Part shown: positions 9,069 to 18,276 of the stretch, one piece after another
How positions within the stretch are numbered: the first letter of the stretch is position 1
Layout of the letters: each line of letters starts with the position of its first letter
NCBI RefSeq assembly: GCF_000738265.1
Contig: NZ_JFCQ01000016.1
Location: 62,001 to 126,000, forward strand
Reading direction: 5' to 3'
From: Corynebacterium jeikeium
GTDB taxonomy: Bacteria; Actinomycetota; Actinomycetes; Mycobacteriales; Mycobacteriaceae
DNA length: 64,000 nt
Position numbers and translations under genes: made by a program
Notes under the pieces: model-generated
Database searches by the model: none
Told to the model about the DNA's origin: nothing
What the model saw: only the letters and a program-made list of their open reading frames with translations

Positions 9069-9115
9069 GGGTGCCGGGTTCTGCTGGGTGCTGTTCAATG
9101 GGTGCCGGGTTCTGC
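9069..9115. repeat. short direct repeat upstream of lipB
   Basis: GGGTGCCGGGTTCTGC occurs at 9069-9084 and again at 9100-9115, a period of 31 bp. Partial copies (GGGTGCGGCTCTG) lie just before it. The stretch is G/T-rich on the plus strand and holds no supported gene. Confidence 0.6.
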
Positions 9116-9208
9116 CGGGAGTGGGGCTGGAGTTTCTGGTGGTGCTGCATATATCAGGTGGTGACTTTGATGCTGGCGCCTCCGGCGGCCAGCGCCTGCT
9201 GAACGCAG

Positions 9209-9334
9209 CTAAATGTCGGAAAAGTTGCATTTCTTCAAATCTGCACTGATGTTCACTTTCCCAAAATGCCCCTGACCTGCGTCTTTATATAGTTGAAAGT
9301 CTTTGCCATTAACAAATTGCAACTTTTCCGACAT
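9209..9334 (-). CDS. possible 41-residue small protein (unit 1)
   Basis: The frame runs from ATG (9334) to TAG (9209). It starts [13 protein letters not shown] and ends NFSDI. Ungapped, it aligns over all 41 residues with the neighbouring upstream frame at 9335-9520, sharing MS, V at 8, LY at 15-16, AGQ at 19-21, L at 33 and FSDI at the end. Its ATG directly follows the TAA of that frame. No Shine-Dalgarno sequence is visible and the base composition is AT-rich. The unit may instead be a non-coding inverted-repeat element. Confidence 0.25.
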   Translation of the reverse strand: MSEKLQFVNGKDFQLYKDAGQGHFGKVNISADLKKCNFSDI

Positions 9335-9336
9335 TT
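9211..9336. repeat. 126-bp inverted-repeat unit 1
   Basis: The unit begins AAATGTCG and ends CGACATTT. Its ends form a 20-bp perfect inverted repeat (TAAATGTCGGAAAAGTTGCA at 9210-9229, complement at 9318-9337). The core CTGACCTGCG lies at 9272-9281. It aligns without gaps to unit 2 at roughly 60 percent identity by my hand count. It is much more AT-rich than the flanking genes. Confidence 0.7.
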
Positions 9337-9520
9337 AAGACACTGGGGGTGGCGTTAGCCCTGGCTTCTGGGCATTAGGTGTTGCTCTGTGGTGGCAAAT
9401 GTCGCTGAATCGGGAATTAATCAAAACAGAATCCGGATTCAGAAAAAGTGAAACTCTCTGACCTGCGCTTATGTATAGATGCAACTCATTGTCTTTAACG
9501 TATTCCCGTTCTAACGACAT
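9335..9520 (-). CDS. possible 61-residue small protein (unit 2)
   Basis: The frame runs from ATG (9520) to TAA (9335), with MSLEREYVKDNEL at the start and RFSDIC at residues 37-42, then 19 residues without a counterpart in unit 1. It is in the same reading frame as the 41-residue frame that follows it, at a distance of exactly 62 codons. Similarity to unit 1 is clearest at LY..AGQ and FSDI. No ribosome binding site or family is recognised, so coding status is doubtful. Confidence 0.25.
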   Translation of the reverse strand: MSLEREYVKDNELHLYISAGQRVSLFLNPDSVLINSRFSDICHHRATPNAQKPGLTPPPVS

Positions 9521-9522
9521 TT
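9397..9522. repeat. 126-bp inverted-repeat unit 2
   Basis: Same length and same outer AAATGTCG/CGACATTT ends as unit 1, with the core CTGACCTGCG at the same offset (9458-9467). Its inner arms differ from unit 1 but still match each other (CGGGAAT against its complement), so the pairing is kept while the sequence changed. Unit starts are 186 bp apart. Confidence 0.7.
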
Positions 9523-9603
9523 GAGGGTTCTGAAGGCCGCTAGAGATGGGCCGGGACTACTGGACTGCCATCGGGAGCCACTACGCGGGGGCTAGCAAAC
9601 GCA

Positions 9604-9640
9604 AAAGCGCCGACCCCGCGGGAAGCGGGGCCGACGCTTT
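9604..9640 (-). terminator. sucB terminator
   Basis: AAAGCG and CGACCCCGC pair with GCGGGG and GACGCTTT around a short loop. On the minus strand CTTTTGC follows. It lies 50 bp beyond the sucB stop. The stem could work in both directions. Confidence 0.75.
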
Positions 9641-9689
9641 GCCAGAATAGCTGGCGCTTAATGGCGGGCTGCAGCTAACAGCCTAGAAC

Positions 9690-11456
9690 TTAGAGCTCCA
9701 GGTCCTCGGTGAAGTCCGAGTTCTCCAGGCGGTCACGCAGGGTGGACATGAAGCGACCTGCGTCGGCACCGTCGATGACCTGGTGGTCGTAGGTCATCGG
9801 CAGGAAGACCATCTGGCGGATAGCGATGGCCTCGCCGTCGTCTTCGCTCAGCACAACCGGGCGCTTCACGATAGCGCCGGTGCCGATCATGGCAGCCTGC
9901 GGCGGGACCAGAATCGGGGTGTCGGTCAGGGCGCCCTCAGAGCCGATGTTGGTGATGGTGAAAGTGCCACCGGACAGGTCGTTCGGCTTCAGCTTCTTGT
10001 TGCGCGCACGGTCGGCAATGTCGACGATGGCCTTGGCCAGCTCCGGCAGGGTCATGTCCTGCGCGTCGTGGATGACCGGGCTCAGCAGGCCAGCCTCGGT
10101 GTCGACGGCGATGCCCAGGTTTACCCGCTCGTGGTAGGTCATTTCCTTGGTCTCTGCGTTGTAGGATGCGTTGACGTTCGGGTGGGAAATCAGAGCCTCG
10201 ACCGCTGCCTTTGCGAAGAACGGCAGGTAGGTCAGGTTCACGCCGTGCTTGTCGGCGAAGGCCTGTTTGTTGGCCTTGCGCAGTTCAGCAACGTGGGTCA
10301 TGTCGACCTCGTGGACCTGGGTCAGCTGAGCTGCAGCGTGCAGGGAATCCAGGGTGGTCTTTGCGGTGATTTCGCGGATGCGGCTGACCTTCTTGGTGGT
10401 GCCGCGCAGCTCCTGCTTAGCCGGGTCGACCTTGTAGGAGGAAGCGCGCGGGCCAGCCGGGGAAGCGGACTTCGCGGAAGCACCGGATGCGGAGGTACCT
10501 TCTGCTGCAGCCAGGATGTCCTGTTTACGGATACGGCCACCGACGCCGGTTCCTTCGACGGTCGACAAATCGACGCCATGCTTCTCAGCCAGCTTGCGTA
10601 CCAGCGGAGTCACGTAGGGGAGGTTGCCCTCGGCCGGCTCCGACTGCTTTGCAGCAGGCTTGGAGGGCTCGGCCTTCTTTTCGTCGGCCTTTGCTTCAGC
10701 CTGCTTAGCCTCGGCCTTCTTCTCTTCCTCCTTCGGCTCGGCCTTCTTTTCGTCGGCCTTGTTGGAGTCGTCGGAGTCGTCGGACTTGGAGTTGTCGGAC
10801 TTGGCGCCGGAAGCGGCGGCGTTTTCGTCGCCGATGCGGGCGATGACGGCGCCGACGTCGACAGTGTCATCCTCGTTGGCGAGGATTTCTACCAGGGTGC
10901 CTGCGACCGGGGAGGGGATCTCGGTGTCGACCTTGTCGGTGGAGACCTCCAGCAGGGGCTCGTCGACCTCGACCTTGTCGCCGACGCTCTTGAGCCACTG
11001 GGTGATGGTGCCCTCGGTGACGGATTCGCCGAGCTCCGGCATGGTGACGTCCTCGGCCTCACCGGAAGTAGCGGAACCGGAACCAGCGGAACCGGAAGCA
11101 GCGGCGGAGTCGGAATCGGAGGAAGAGTCAGCGGAGTCGTCAGAAGACTCAGCCTTGGCTGCGTCGCTGGAATCGTTGTCGCTGGAGCTGTCGGCGTCCG
11201 AACCAGAAGGCTCTTCGCCCTCCTCACCGATCTCGGCGATGACGGCGCCGACATCCACAGTGTCGTCTTCCTCAGCGATGATCTTCAGCAGAACACCACT
11301 TACCGGAGAAGGGATCTCCGTATCAACCTTGTCGGTGGATACCTCCAGCAACGGCTCGTCGACGGAGACCTTGTCTCCGACCTTCTTCAGCCACTGAGTA
11401 ACGGTGCCCTCGGTTACGGACTCGCCCAGTTCGGGCATTTCGACGGAGTACGCCAT
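9690..11456 (-). CDS. sucB: dihydrolipoamide acyltransferase (E2), two lipoyl domains
   Basis: This is the E2 core of the pyruvate/2-oxoglutarate dehydrogenase system. Two lipoyl domains, at about residues 2-77 and 138-212, each contain [14 protein letters not shown] with the lipoylated lysine. They are separated by Ser/Asp-rich linkers, then an acidic Ala/Lys/Glu linker (about 220-275). A peripheral-subunit-binding domain follows ([14 protein letters not shown]). The catalytic domain at the C-terminus includes the active-site [13 protein letters not shown]. In corynebacteria this protein serves as AceF for the pyruvate complex, while OdhA carries its own E2 domain, so the name sucB is conventional. 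C. glutamicum's version, as I remember it, has three lipoyl domains; here there are two. Confidence 0.94.
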   Translation of the reverse strand: MAYSVEMPELGESVTEGTVTQWLKKVGDKVSVDEPLLEVSTDKVDTEIPSPVSGVLLKIIAEEDDTVDVGAVIAEIGEEGEEPSGSDADSSSDNDSSDAAKAESSDDSADSSSDSDSAAASGSAGSGSATSGEAEDVTMPELGESVTEGTITQWLKSVGDKVEVDEPLLEVSTDKVDTEIPSPVAGTLVEILANEDDTVDVGAVIARIGDENAAASGAKSDNSKSDDSDDSNKADEKKAEPKEEEKKAEAKQAEAKADEKKAEPSKPAAKQSEPAEGNLPYVTPLVRKLAEKHGVDLSTVEGTGVGGRIRKQDILAAAEGTSASGASAKSASPAGPRASSYKVDPAKQELRGTTKKVSRIREITAKTTLDSLHAAAQLTQVHEVDMTHVAELRKANKQAFADKHGVNLTYLPFFAKAAVEALISHPNVNASYNAETKEMTYHERVNLGIAVDTEAGLLSPVIHDAQDMTLPELAKAIVDIADRARNKKLKPNDLSGGTFTITNIGSEGALTDTPILVPPQAAMIGTGAIVKRPVVLSEDDGEAIAIRQMVFLPMTYDHQVIDGADAGRFMSTLRDRLENSDFTEDLEL

Positions 11457-11586
11457 GGTGTTTGAAGCTCCTCAAGCTAAACGGAAATCAGCTGTGGTTA
11501 TTTGGTTGAAATACTACCTAAGTCTACGCGCCTTGACTCTGCGCCGTTGTTCGCCCCTGGTCGTGCGTCCACTAGAATCGCTTAGC

Positions 11587-11982
11587 GTGTTTAATCTCTT
11601 CGGCCGGAACAAGAACAGCTCCACCCGCCCGCCACGCGCGCCAGGGGAGACCGTTCGCCCCAAAGACCTGGCATACCTGCAGCAATGGGCAGGCACCCGC
11701 ACCGGAGTCGAGGGGTTCGTGGAGCCGGAAACCATCGTCAACGAAATGTCCGTAGTGCTGGTCGACAGCGAAGGGGAGTGGACGCGCCGCCGCATTGGCG
11801 GGCCGAAAGGCATTGACAAGGTAGCCCACACGGTGGGGATCCCGCTGTACTTTGCGGAGGAGACCGGCTACCCGCAGCGCATGCGCGACCGCATTGAACG
11901 CGACCGGCTGATCAAGAAGCGCCTCGAGCAGCGCGAACGTCGCGCACAATTCGAGCAGCGCCGCGCCGAGCAAGAGGGCTAG
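11587..11982 (+). CDS. conserved hypothetical protein
   Basis: A soluble 131-residue protein of unknown function, conserved between the E2 gene and pepA in corynebacteria. The frame is open upstream, but GTG at 11587 is the likely start: TAGAAT at 11573-11578 ends 8 nt before it and would give a leaderless message. The N-terminus reads FNLFGRNK. The middle has VEPETIVNEMSVVLVDSEGEWTRR. The C-terminal 30 residues are a highly charged helix (ERDRLIKKRLEQRERRAQFE). It converges on pepA with 3 bp between stops. Confidence 0.7.
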   Translation: MFNLFGRNKNSSTRPPRAPGETVRPKDLAYLQQWAGTRTGVEGFVEPETIVNEMSVVLVDSEGEWTRRRIGGPKGIDKVAHTVGIPLYFAEETGYPQRMRDRIERDRLIKKRLEQRERRAQFEQRRAEQEG

Positions 11983-11985
11983 CCA

Positions 11986-13716
11986 CTAGCCCTTCAGCGC
12001 AATATCCTCCAGCGCCGCGATGATGGTGCGCACTGGCGAGCCCGTCGCCCGCTTCGGGGTGTACCCATGCGGCGCGCCCTCGTTGTAAGCCGGCCCGGCC
12101 ACATCGATGTGCACCCACTGCACGCCCTCGGCCACAAACTTCTTAAGGTAGTGCCCCGCCACGGACATGCCGCCCCAGCGGGAGGCCGAAATGTTCTTGA
12201 TATCCGCCACATCGGACTGCAGCGCCTCGCCCAGCTCCGCAGGCAGAGGCATCGGCCAACCGGCATCGCCCACGCGCTGGGAAATCATCGCCACGCGGTC
12301 GCGGAAATCCATCGAACCCATGATGCCCGGCGTGCGGTCGCCCAGTGCCACCAGCTGCGCGCCGGTCAGGGTAGCGGTCTCGATCAGGTAATCCGGCTTA
12401 TCCTCGCACGCGCGCACGATCGCGTCGGCCAGCACCAGGCGTCCCTCGGCGTCTGTATTCCACACCTCGGTGGTGGTGCCGCCGTAGTGGCGCAGCACAT
12501 CGCCCGGTCGGGTAGCCTCCCCGCCCGGCATGTTCTCCGCCAGCGGAACAGTGGCGGTGACGTGCACCGGAATGTTCAGCTCGGCGGCGGCGATCACGGC
12601 GGCGACAACGGCCGCGGAGCCGCCCATGTCGGAAATCATGTTCCACATCTTCGCCGGCGGCTTCAGGGAAATTCCGCCGGTATCGAAAGTAATTCCCTTG
12701 CCCACCAGAGCTACTCGCGGAGAGTCGTTGGCCGTCTTGTCCGGGTTGTAGTCCAGGCGCACCAGGCGCGGCCCGCGCGCGGATCCCTGTCCCACGCCCA
12801 GAATGCCACCGAAGCCTTGCTCTTCCAGCGCGGCCTCGTCCAGCACCTCGACCTCAATATCCGTGTGCTTCGCCGCCTCGGCAATGATCGCCGCGTAGCT
12901 TTCGGGGTACAGCACGTTCGACGGAGTGTTCACCAGGTCGCGCGCCAGCGCCACCGCCCGCACCGTAGCCAGGGAGTGTTCCAGCGTGTCCGCCGGATCC
13001 TCACCCGTCAGCACCTCGATGGACTCGATCGCGGGCGCTGCCTCGGAGGTCTTCAGCCCACGGTATTCATATGCACCCAGCGCGTGCCCCACCAGCGCTG
13101 CCTCGGCACCCAGCAGACCCAGGGCGCTCACCACACGCGCGCCGCGCCCCGTATTCTCGCCCTTGTCGTCGCTGTTGTCGCGGATGGGCTTTTTAATGTT
13201 TCTGGACGCCACGCCGGCGGCCACTCGGACGTCCTCAGCAGACACCTCATCGGCCGGCCCCATACCGATTGCCAGGATCTTCTCCGGGCCGCGCGATCCA
13301 GCGCCCGCGTCGACGACCCCGTCGGCGGTCTCCGGATCCTGGGTGGATTCCTGCACCTTGGCGGACAGGTTTCCGGTGGAGACGACGTCGCTGCGCGAAC
13401 TCACTGGCAGATTAGGCACCACCGTGACCTCTCCCGCCGTGCCTTTCGCACCGACGGAGATCAGCAGCTTCCACATTTCCAACTGCTGTTCAGACGTGAG
13501 GGCGTCAATAGGAGCACCAGTGAGTTCCAGCCCAGCTTCACCCTCGAAGACCGGTATGACCAGCGTATCGATGACCGACGGGGTCTCCGTAGAAGTGGAT
13601 TCGAGCGCGGACTCGGTGTACACCAGCGACATCTGCGGGATGTATCCGCGGGAAGGTAGGCCGGCGATGTCGGCGCCGAAGGAAGCGAACTGGGGAGTCG
13701 AAGAATTGGCGGTCAT
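11986..13716 (-). CDS. pepA: leucyl aminopeptidase, M17 family
   Basis: A cytosolic di-metal aminopeptidase that removes N-terminal residues from peptides and degraded proteins. The 576-residue protein is longer than the roughly 500 of most M17 enzymes because of an extended N-terminal domain (about residues 1-250). The catalytic half has VGKGITFDTGGISLKP with the first metal ligands and lysine, and NTDAEGRLVLADAI with the DAEGR active-site motif. Start ATG 13716. Two TTAGTTCTG direct repeats lie just upstream at 13738-13758. It diverges from ilvE. Confidence 0.95.
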   Translation of the reverse strand: MTANSSTPQFASFGADIAGLPSRGYIPQMSLVYTESALESTSTETPSVIDTLVIPVFEGEAGLELTGAPIDALTSEQQLEMWKLLISVGAKGTAGEVTVVPNLPVSSRSDVVSTGNLSAKVQESTQDPETADGVVDAGAGSRGPEKILAIGMGPADEVSAEDVRVAAGVASRNIKKPIRDNSDDKGENTGRGARVVSALGLLGAEAALVGHALGAYEYRGLKTSEAAPAIESIEVLTGEDPADTLEHSLATVRAVALARDLVNTPSNVLYPESYAAIIAEAAKHTDIEVEVLDEAALEEQGFGGILGVGQGSARGPRLVRLDYNPDKTANDSPRVALVGKGITFDTGGISLKPPAKMWNMISDMGGSAAVVAAVIAAAELNIPVHVTATVPLAENMPGGEATRPGDVLRHYGGTTTEVWNTDAEGRLVLADAIVRACEDKPDYLIETATLTGAQLVALGDRTPGIMGSMDFRDRVAMISQRVGDAGWPMPLPAELGEALQSDVADIKNISASRWGGMSVAGHYLKKFVAEGVQWVHIDVAGPAYNEGAPHGYTPKRATGSPVRTIIAALEDIALKG

Positions 13717-13939
13717 GGTGGGGTCGAATACTCCTTATTAGTTCTGCATTAGTTCTGTTAAGAGTCTTAATTCGCTGCTGTTTACTCTACCCAGAATCGA
13801 TTGCCCGGCGAACGGCGATTCGGGCTGCACGGCATTCTCCCAGGGTATGGACTTAGGGAAGTGGGGAATTGCAGAAGTTTTCCAAAAGAATGTTAAATCC
13901 GTCACACTGAGCAGTAGGCGACAGAGTACGCTGGGGCGT

Positions 13940-15103
13940 ATGACAAGCACCCCAGAATCTAACCCACAGACGAATCAATCCGGCTCTGCGGTGGAGTTCA
14001 CCGTGACTCGCAACGAGAACCCGGCGACCGACCAGCAGATCGCCGACATCCTGGCCGCGCCGGGCTTCGGAAACCACTTCACCGACCACATGGTCGCCAT
14101 CGACTGGACGAAGGACAAGGGCTGGCACAACGCCCGCGTGGAGCCTTACCAGCAGGTGCAGATGGATCCAGCCTCCAGCGTGTTTCACTACGGTCAGGCG
14201 ATCTTCGAAGGCCTGAAGGCATACCGCGGTGAAGACGGCAAAATCGTCACCTTCCGCCCGGAACAGAACGCCCGCCGCTTCCAGGCCTCCGCTGTCCGCA
14301 TGGCGATGCCGGAGCTGCCGGAGGAGCTGTTCCTGGAGTCCCTGAGCCAGATCGTGGACATCGACCAACGCTGGGTTCCGCAGGGTGGCGGCGAGGAGTC
14401 TCTGTACCTGCGCCCCTTCATGATCTCCCGCGAAATCGGTCTGGGCGTGCACCCGGCAAGCAGCTACACCTACTTTGTGATCGCCTCCCCGGCAGGCGCC
14501 TACTTCTCCGGCGGCATCAACCCGGTGAGCGTGTGGCTATCCACCGAATACACCCGCGCGGCCCCCGGCGGCACCGGCGCGGCGAAGTTCGCGGGCAACT
14601 ACGCGGCCTCCCTGGCAGCCCAGGCAGCTGCGCAGAAGGAAGGCTGCGACCAAGTTGTCTGGCTCGACGCGACCGAGCACAAGTACATCGAGGAAATGGG
14701 TGGCATGAACCTGGCGTTCGTCTTCGGCAATGAGGAGACCGGCGTTACGCTGGTCACCCCGGAGCTGTCCGGTTCGCTGCTGCCGGGCATCACCCGCCTG
14801 TCGCTGCTGGAACTGGCGCGCGACCTGGGCTACAAGGTGGAGGAGCGCCGCATCTCCACCGACGAGTGGAAGGAAGCCGCGAAGTCCGGAGCCATGACCG
14901 AGGCCTTCGCCTGTGGCACCGCCGCTGTGGTCACCCCAGTCGGCACCGTCAAGGACGAAACCGGTGAATTCCAGGTCAACGGTGGAAAGACCGGCCCGGT
15001 GACCATGCGCCTGCGCGAGCAGCTAACCGGCATTCAGAACGGCCGCGTTGCCGATGAGCACGGCTGGCTCTACACGCTGGTGGAGCAGGCTGCCACCGCG
15101 TAG
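13940..15103 (+). CDS. ilvE: branched-chain amino acid aminotransferase
   Basis: IlvE is a fold-type IV PLP enzyme for the last step of valine, leucine and isoleucine synthesis. The 387-residue protein shows [19 protein letters not shown], the [15 protein letters not shown] segment, [13 protein letters not shown] with the PLP lysine, and [12 protein letters not shown]. The frame is open upstream, but ATG 13940 is favoured: TACGCT (13927-13932) ends 7 nt before it, as in other leaderless starts here. The 3' end overlaps the convergent cobT-like gene by 34 bp. Confidence 0.95.
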   Translation: MTSTPESNPQTNQSGSAVEFTVTRNENPATDQQIADILAAPGFGNHFTDHMVAIDWTKDKGWHNARVEPYQQVQMDPASSVFHYGQAIFEGLKAYRGEDGKIVTFRPEQNARRFQASAVRMAMPELPEELFLESLSQIVDIDQRWVPQGGGEESLYLRPFMISREIGLGVHPASSYTYFVIASPAGAYFSGGINPVSVWLSTEYTRAAPGGTGAAKFAGNYAASLAAQAAAQKEGCDQVVWLDATEHKYIEEMGGMNLAFVFGNEETGVTLVTPELSGSLLPGITRLSLLELARDLGYKVEERRISTDEWKEAAKSGAMTEAFACGTAAVVTPVGTVKDETGEFQVNGGKTGPVTMRLREQLTGIQNGRVADEHGWLYTLVEQAATA

Positions 15104-16074
15104 CGAACCATCGGCAGCGCCAGCACGGCACCGAGCCCTTGGCCGGTGCCGAGGCGCAGATCCAACAGTGGATCCAGCCCCAGCGCAGTGAGCGCGGTCT
15201 GGGTCGCCGGCTCCGTCCCCGCGGACGCAGCCAACCACCACGCAGCCGCTCCCGGCGCCAGCATCTGCGCGCACAGCGCCGCCGCGGCTGCCCCCACGCC
15301 GTCGAAAATCACCGGCGTGCGGCGCACCGCGGACTGCGCCAGAATCCCCGCCATCACCACCAGATCCGCAGAACCGATCTGCTGCAGCACACGCGAGGCC
15401 ACCGCCTTGTCGTCGCGCACGCGGAACATGGCATCGCGGATGACGGACACCTTCGTTTTCCACGCTTCGTCGCCGATGCCGGAGCCCCGGCCGATGATCT
15501 TCACCGGCTCCACGCTGCACACGCTGCCAATCACCGCGGCGGCGACGGTGCTCAGCCCGCGGCCTAAATCCCCCAGCAGCAGCACTGCTGTGCCCTTGTC
15601 CGCCTCTTCGTCGGCGAATCGCATGCCGCGCGCCAGGTGCTTGTCGTACTCTTCCGGGGTCAGAGCGTCTGCGGTATCGATGGGGGCGGAGGGCTTGCCC
15701 AATGTGGCGTCCACAATAGAAAGAGAAACCCGCGCGGCCCGACAGGCATCCACAACAGGGGCCTGTGCGCGGGCCAGTTCCTGGCGGACCTGCGCGGTGA
15801 AGTCGGCGGGCAGGGCAGAAACCTCCGGGTGCGCCGTGGCCACCCCGTGCTCACCGGCGACGATAATCAGACGTGCCGCATCCAGCGGCTGGGCGGGGGC
15901 GGCTCCCTGGCAGGCGGCGATCCACGCGGCTACATCCTCCAACGTCCCCATGGAACCAGCCGGGATTCCCGCGCTGGTGGGCGCGCTCGAACGAAGCTCT
16001 GTAGCGCGGCTGCGCGCGGCCTCGTCCGGCGGGACGATGGGTGGGAAGGTAGGGGCGGAAGTCGAAGGTGCCAT
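15070..16074 (-). CDS. cobT: divergent CobT-family phosphoribosyltransferase
   Basis: The protein (334 aa) belongs to the nicotinate-nucleotide:dimethylbenzimidazole phosphoribosyltransferase family, which builds the lower ligand of cobalamin. It keeps [16 protein letters not shown] and the DLRLG...GAVLALPM framework. Two key positions look changed. The family's GEMGIGNTT motif reads GDLGRGLST here, and the RLGEGSG motif with the catalytic glutamate (Glu317 in Salmonella) reads RLGTGQG. No other cobalamin gene is in the window. It may be inactive or use another base. It ends inside the ilvE coding end. Confidence 0.75.
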   Translation of the reverse strand: MAPSTSAPTFPPIVPPDEAARSRATELRSSAPTSAGIPAGSMGTLEDVAAWIAACQGAAPAQPLDAARLIIVAGEHGVATAHPEVSALPADFTAQVRQELARAQAPVVDACRAARVSLSIVDATLGKPSAPIDTADALTPEEYDKHLARGMRFADEEADKGTAVLLLGDLGRGLSTVAAAVIGSVCSVEPVKIIGRGSGIGDEAWKTKVSVIRDAMFRVRDDKAVASRVLQQIGSADLVVMAGILAQSAVRRTPVIFDGVGAAAAALCAQMLAPGAAAWWLAASAGTEPATQTALTALGLDPLLDLRLGTGQGLGAVLALPMVRYAVAACSTSV

Positions 16075-16084
16075 GGGGACAAGA

Positions 16085-16819
16085 CTATACGCTGTCGCCG
16101 ATCTGCTTCTGCGGTGCTGGGGTGCGCAGGCGGCGGATCATCGTCGCGCGGGTGAACGCGTACATGCCCAGGCTGAACTTGCCGTGCTGATTGTTCGGGA
16201 AACGTTCGTTGACCAGGCCATTGATCCGGCGACCCAGCCACAGACCCTCGCCGATCATGATCAGGAACACGAACATCATCACGATGGCGGCTAGGTTGGC
16301 CACGCTCGGGTTGGACATGCCGAAGATCATGATGACGATCACCAGCAGAGCCAGCGGCAGGAAGAAGTTCATCATGTAGCGGTGGGAATCGACCCAGTCG
16401 CGGACGAAACGCTTGACCTCGCCCTTATCGCGATCCATCAGGTAGTCCTCGTCGCCGGCCATCATGCGCTGGTTGGCCCGGCGGCGTTCGCGGTTCGCCT
16501 CGTCCTTCTGGCGCTGCTTCATGGCCTTGTATTCTTCCTTGGACATGGAAGCCTTGAGTTCCTTGCGCTGCTTACGAGCCTCGCCCGGGGTTTGGGGTGC
16601 GGTGTAGGCGCTGCGGCGGACGCCGTGCTTGCGCTCTTGTTCGTTGCGCTTCGGGGTGGCCTTGCCCTTCTTCGGCGTAAATGCCTTGGAGGTCTTGTCG
16701 TTGGTGACGCCACCGTCTGCGTCGCTGTCTACCTCAGTCGTCGTATCGGCATCCTGTGGCGAGACCTGATCCTCGGCTGGGTCGGCGGCCTTTTCCTGCT
16801 TCTTCCATGGCATTTTCAC
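16085..16819 (-). CDS. DUF3043 family membrane protein
   Basis: A conserved actinobacterial protein of unknown function with two transmembrane segments (about residues 150-185) between a long charged N-terminal region and a short basic C-terminal tail. The N-terminal 130 residues are rich in Lys, Glu, Asp and Arg with KASMSKEEYKAMKQRQKDEA, likely disordered or coiled. I use GTG 16819: on the minus strand TAGCCT ends 7 nt before it, giving a leaderless transcript. ATG 16813 two codons in is the alternative. It lies 10 bp upstream of the cobT-like gene on the same strand and diverges from erpA. Confidence 0.82.
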   Translation of the reverse strand: MKMPWKKQEKAADPAEDQVSPQDADTTTEVDSDADGGVTNDKTSKAFTPKKGKATPKRNEQERKHGVRRSAYTAPQTPGEARKQRKELKASMSKEEYKAMKQRQKDEANRERRRANQRMMAGDEDYLMDRDKGEVKRFVRDWVDSHRYMMNFFLPLALLVIVIMIFGMSNPSVANLAAIVMMFVFLIMIGEGLWLGRRINGLVNERFPNNQHGKFSLGMYAFTRATMIRRLRTPAPQKQIGDSV

Positions 16820-16972
16820 ATGTAACAGGCTAGAGCAGGAGGGCAGGGGAACAAAACCCAATTTTTGATTGCCGGGAATAACACGAGACGGCAGTGGCGC
16901 TGTGGAACAATGAGGCGTAACTTGTGAGCAAAGCCAATTCTAAGATTCGGTCGTTTATTGAGGAGGACCAAC

Positions 16973-17317
16973 ATGACTGCTCCAGAGAAGGTCACCGGTG
17001 TGGAGCTGACCGAGGCCGCTCAGCAGAAGGCCAGTGCCCTGCTGGCACAGGAAGGCCGCGACGATCTTTCCCTGCGCATCGCCGTGCAGCCGGGTGGTTG
17101 CGCAGGCCTGCGTTACCAGCTGTTTTTTGATGATCGTTCCCTGGATGGCGATCTGGTGGACGAGTACGAGGGCGTGAAGCTGGTCGTGGACCGCATGTCC
17201 TCCCCGTACCTGATGGGCGCGAAGATCGACTTCGCGGACACCATCGAGTCCCAGGGCTTCACCATCGATAACCCGAATGCTTCGGGTTCTTGCGCTTGTG
17301 GCGATTCCTTCAGCTAA
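16973..17317 (+). CDS. erpA: A-type iron-sulfur cluster carrier (HesB/IscA/ErpA)
   Basis: A small carrier that delivers Fe-S clusters to target proteins, possibly the Rieske protein and LipA encoded nearby. The 114-residue protein starts MTAPEKVTGVELTEAA. It has GGCAGLRY with the first cysteine ligand at about residue 39, and GSCACGDSF at the C-terminus with the other two. A strong ribosome site (GAGGAGG, 16959-16965) sets the start at ATG 16973. Its position before asnB is the usual one in this group, but an insertion sequence now lies between them. Confidence 0.9.
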   Translation: MTAPEKVTGVELTEAAQQKASALLAQEGRDDLSLRIAVQPGGCAGLRYQLFFDDRSLDGDLVDEYEGVKLVVDRMSSPYLMGAKIDFADTIESQGFTIDNPNASGSCACGDSFS

Positions 17318-17416
17318 GCAGTGCCAGTGGCTAAGCAGTGCCAGCGGCTCTAGCCCTTTAATTACTGACGCCCCCTAGGGATTGAACTAGCCCCCGAAAG
17401 TTGGACTGGTTTAATT

Positions 17417-18238
17417 CTAGGCGGTGAGGGGTTCAAGGGTCTGATTCCGATATTGCATCGGGGTCAGGCCCTTTAGTCGTTGTTGGATGCGTTCGGTGTT
17501 GTACCACCTGATGTATACGTCGATCGCTTGATTGAACTCTGCGACCGTGTCGAAGACTTCACCGTGGTACATCTCTGTCTTCAAGTGTCCAAAGAAGTTT
17601 TCCATGACCGCGTTGTCGTAGCAGTTGGCTTTACGCGACATCGACTGCACACCACCGTTGTCGCCGATCAGGTCACGCCAGGAGGCATGCTGGTACTGGA
17701 AACCTTGATCTGTGTGCATCATCCACCCGGGTTCAGGCGCACACGCCGCGATCGCCTTGGACAAAGAATCGGCGGTAAACGCTGTCGACGGCGATGTAGC
17801 CACGCTGTGAGCGACGATGGAGCGGTCGAACAAGTCCATCACTGGTGACAAATACACCTTGCGGCCTGCAACCCTGAACTCGGTGACGTCGCTGACAAAG
17901 ACGGTGTTTGGCTGATCCGGGGTGAACTTGCGGTCGAGTGTGTTGTCAGCGATGTGGCTGATCGCCCCGCTGTAGGAAACATAGGGCCTGCGTTGGCGGA
18001 TCTTGGCTCGAAGCCCCATCTCGCACATGAGTTTGTAGACGAGTTTGTGGTTGACCACCCAGCCCTGGTTACGCAGGTCCAGCAGCACCCGCCGGTAGCC
18101 ATAGCGATGCTTGTTACGTTCGAAGCACTCCCGGATCGCGTCTTTGAGCACTGCGTACTTATCCGGTTCGTTGAGTCGTTTCTGGTGGTAGAAGAACGTC
18201 GACCGTGGGATACCTGCTGCCTCTAGGAGGTACTCCAA
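17417..18238 (-). CDS. IS3-family transposase OrfB (DDE integrase domain)
   Basis: The catalytic half of an IS150-type transposase. It has the helical HTH_21 part (RSTFFYHQKRL and ERNKHRYGYRRVLLDL), then the rve integrase core with all three acidic residues: D in VSDVTEF, D in MHTDQGFQY, and E in VMENFFGHLK. RWYNTERIQQRLKGLTP completes the usual C-terminus. The separate start here is a TTG, but the same frame is open upstream to the A7 run at 18310-18316. The active protein is therefore probably an OrfAB fusion made by -1 frameshifting. Frame and key residues are intact. Confidence 0.93.
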   Translation of the reverse strand: MEYLLEAAGIPRSTFFYHQKRLNEPDKYAVLKDAIRECFERNKHRYGYRRVLLDLRNQGWVVNHKLVYKLMCEMGLRAKIRQRRPYVSYSGAISHIADNTLDRKFTPDQPNTVFVSDVTEFRVAGRKVYLSPVMDLFDRSIVAHSVATSPSTAFTADSLSKAIAACAPEPGWMMHTDQGFQYQHASWRDLIGDNGGVQSMSRKANCYDNAVMENFFGHLKTEMYHGEVFDTVAEFNQAIDVYIRWYNTERIQQRLKGLTPMQYRNQTLEPLTA

Positions 18239-18276
18239 GCGGTGGTGCGACTTGAGGATGACGATCGCCTGGACTT

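Noticed and set aside
9018..9230. N-terminal extension of LipB up to 9230
   Set aside because: The extension is Pro/Thr/Ser-rich repeat sequence and would start inside an inverted-repeat arm. LipB proteins begin near the chosen start.
9783..11465. Long open frame opposite sucB
   Set aside because: It is the reverse of the repetitive lipoyl-domain and linker codons, and its translation is a Gly/Leu/Val repeat with no recognisable fold.
12067..13659. Long open frame of over 500 codons opposite pepA
   Set aside because: It is antisense to a gene with clear M17 motifs. The His/Arg-rich translation has no domain and results from GC-rich codon bias.
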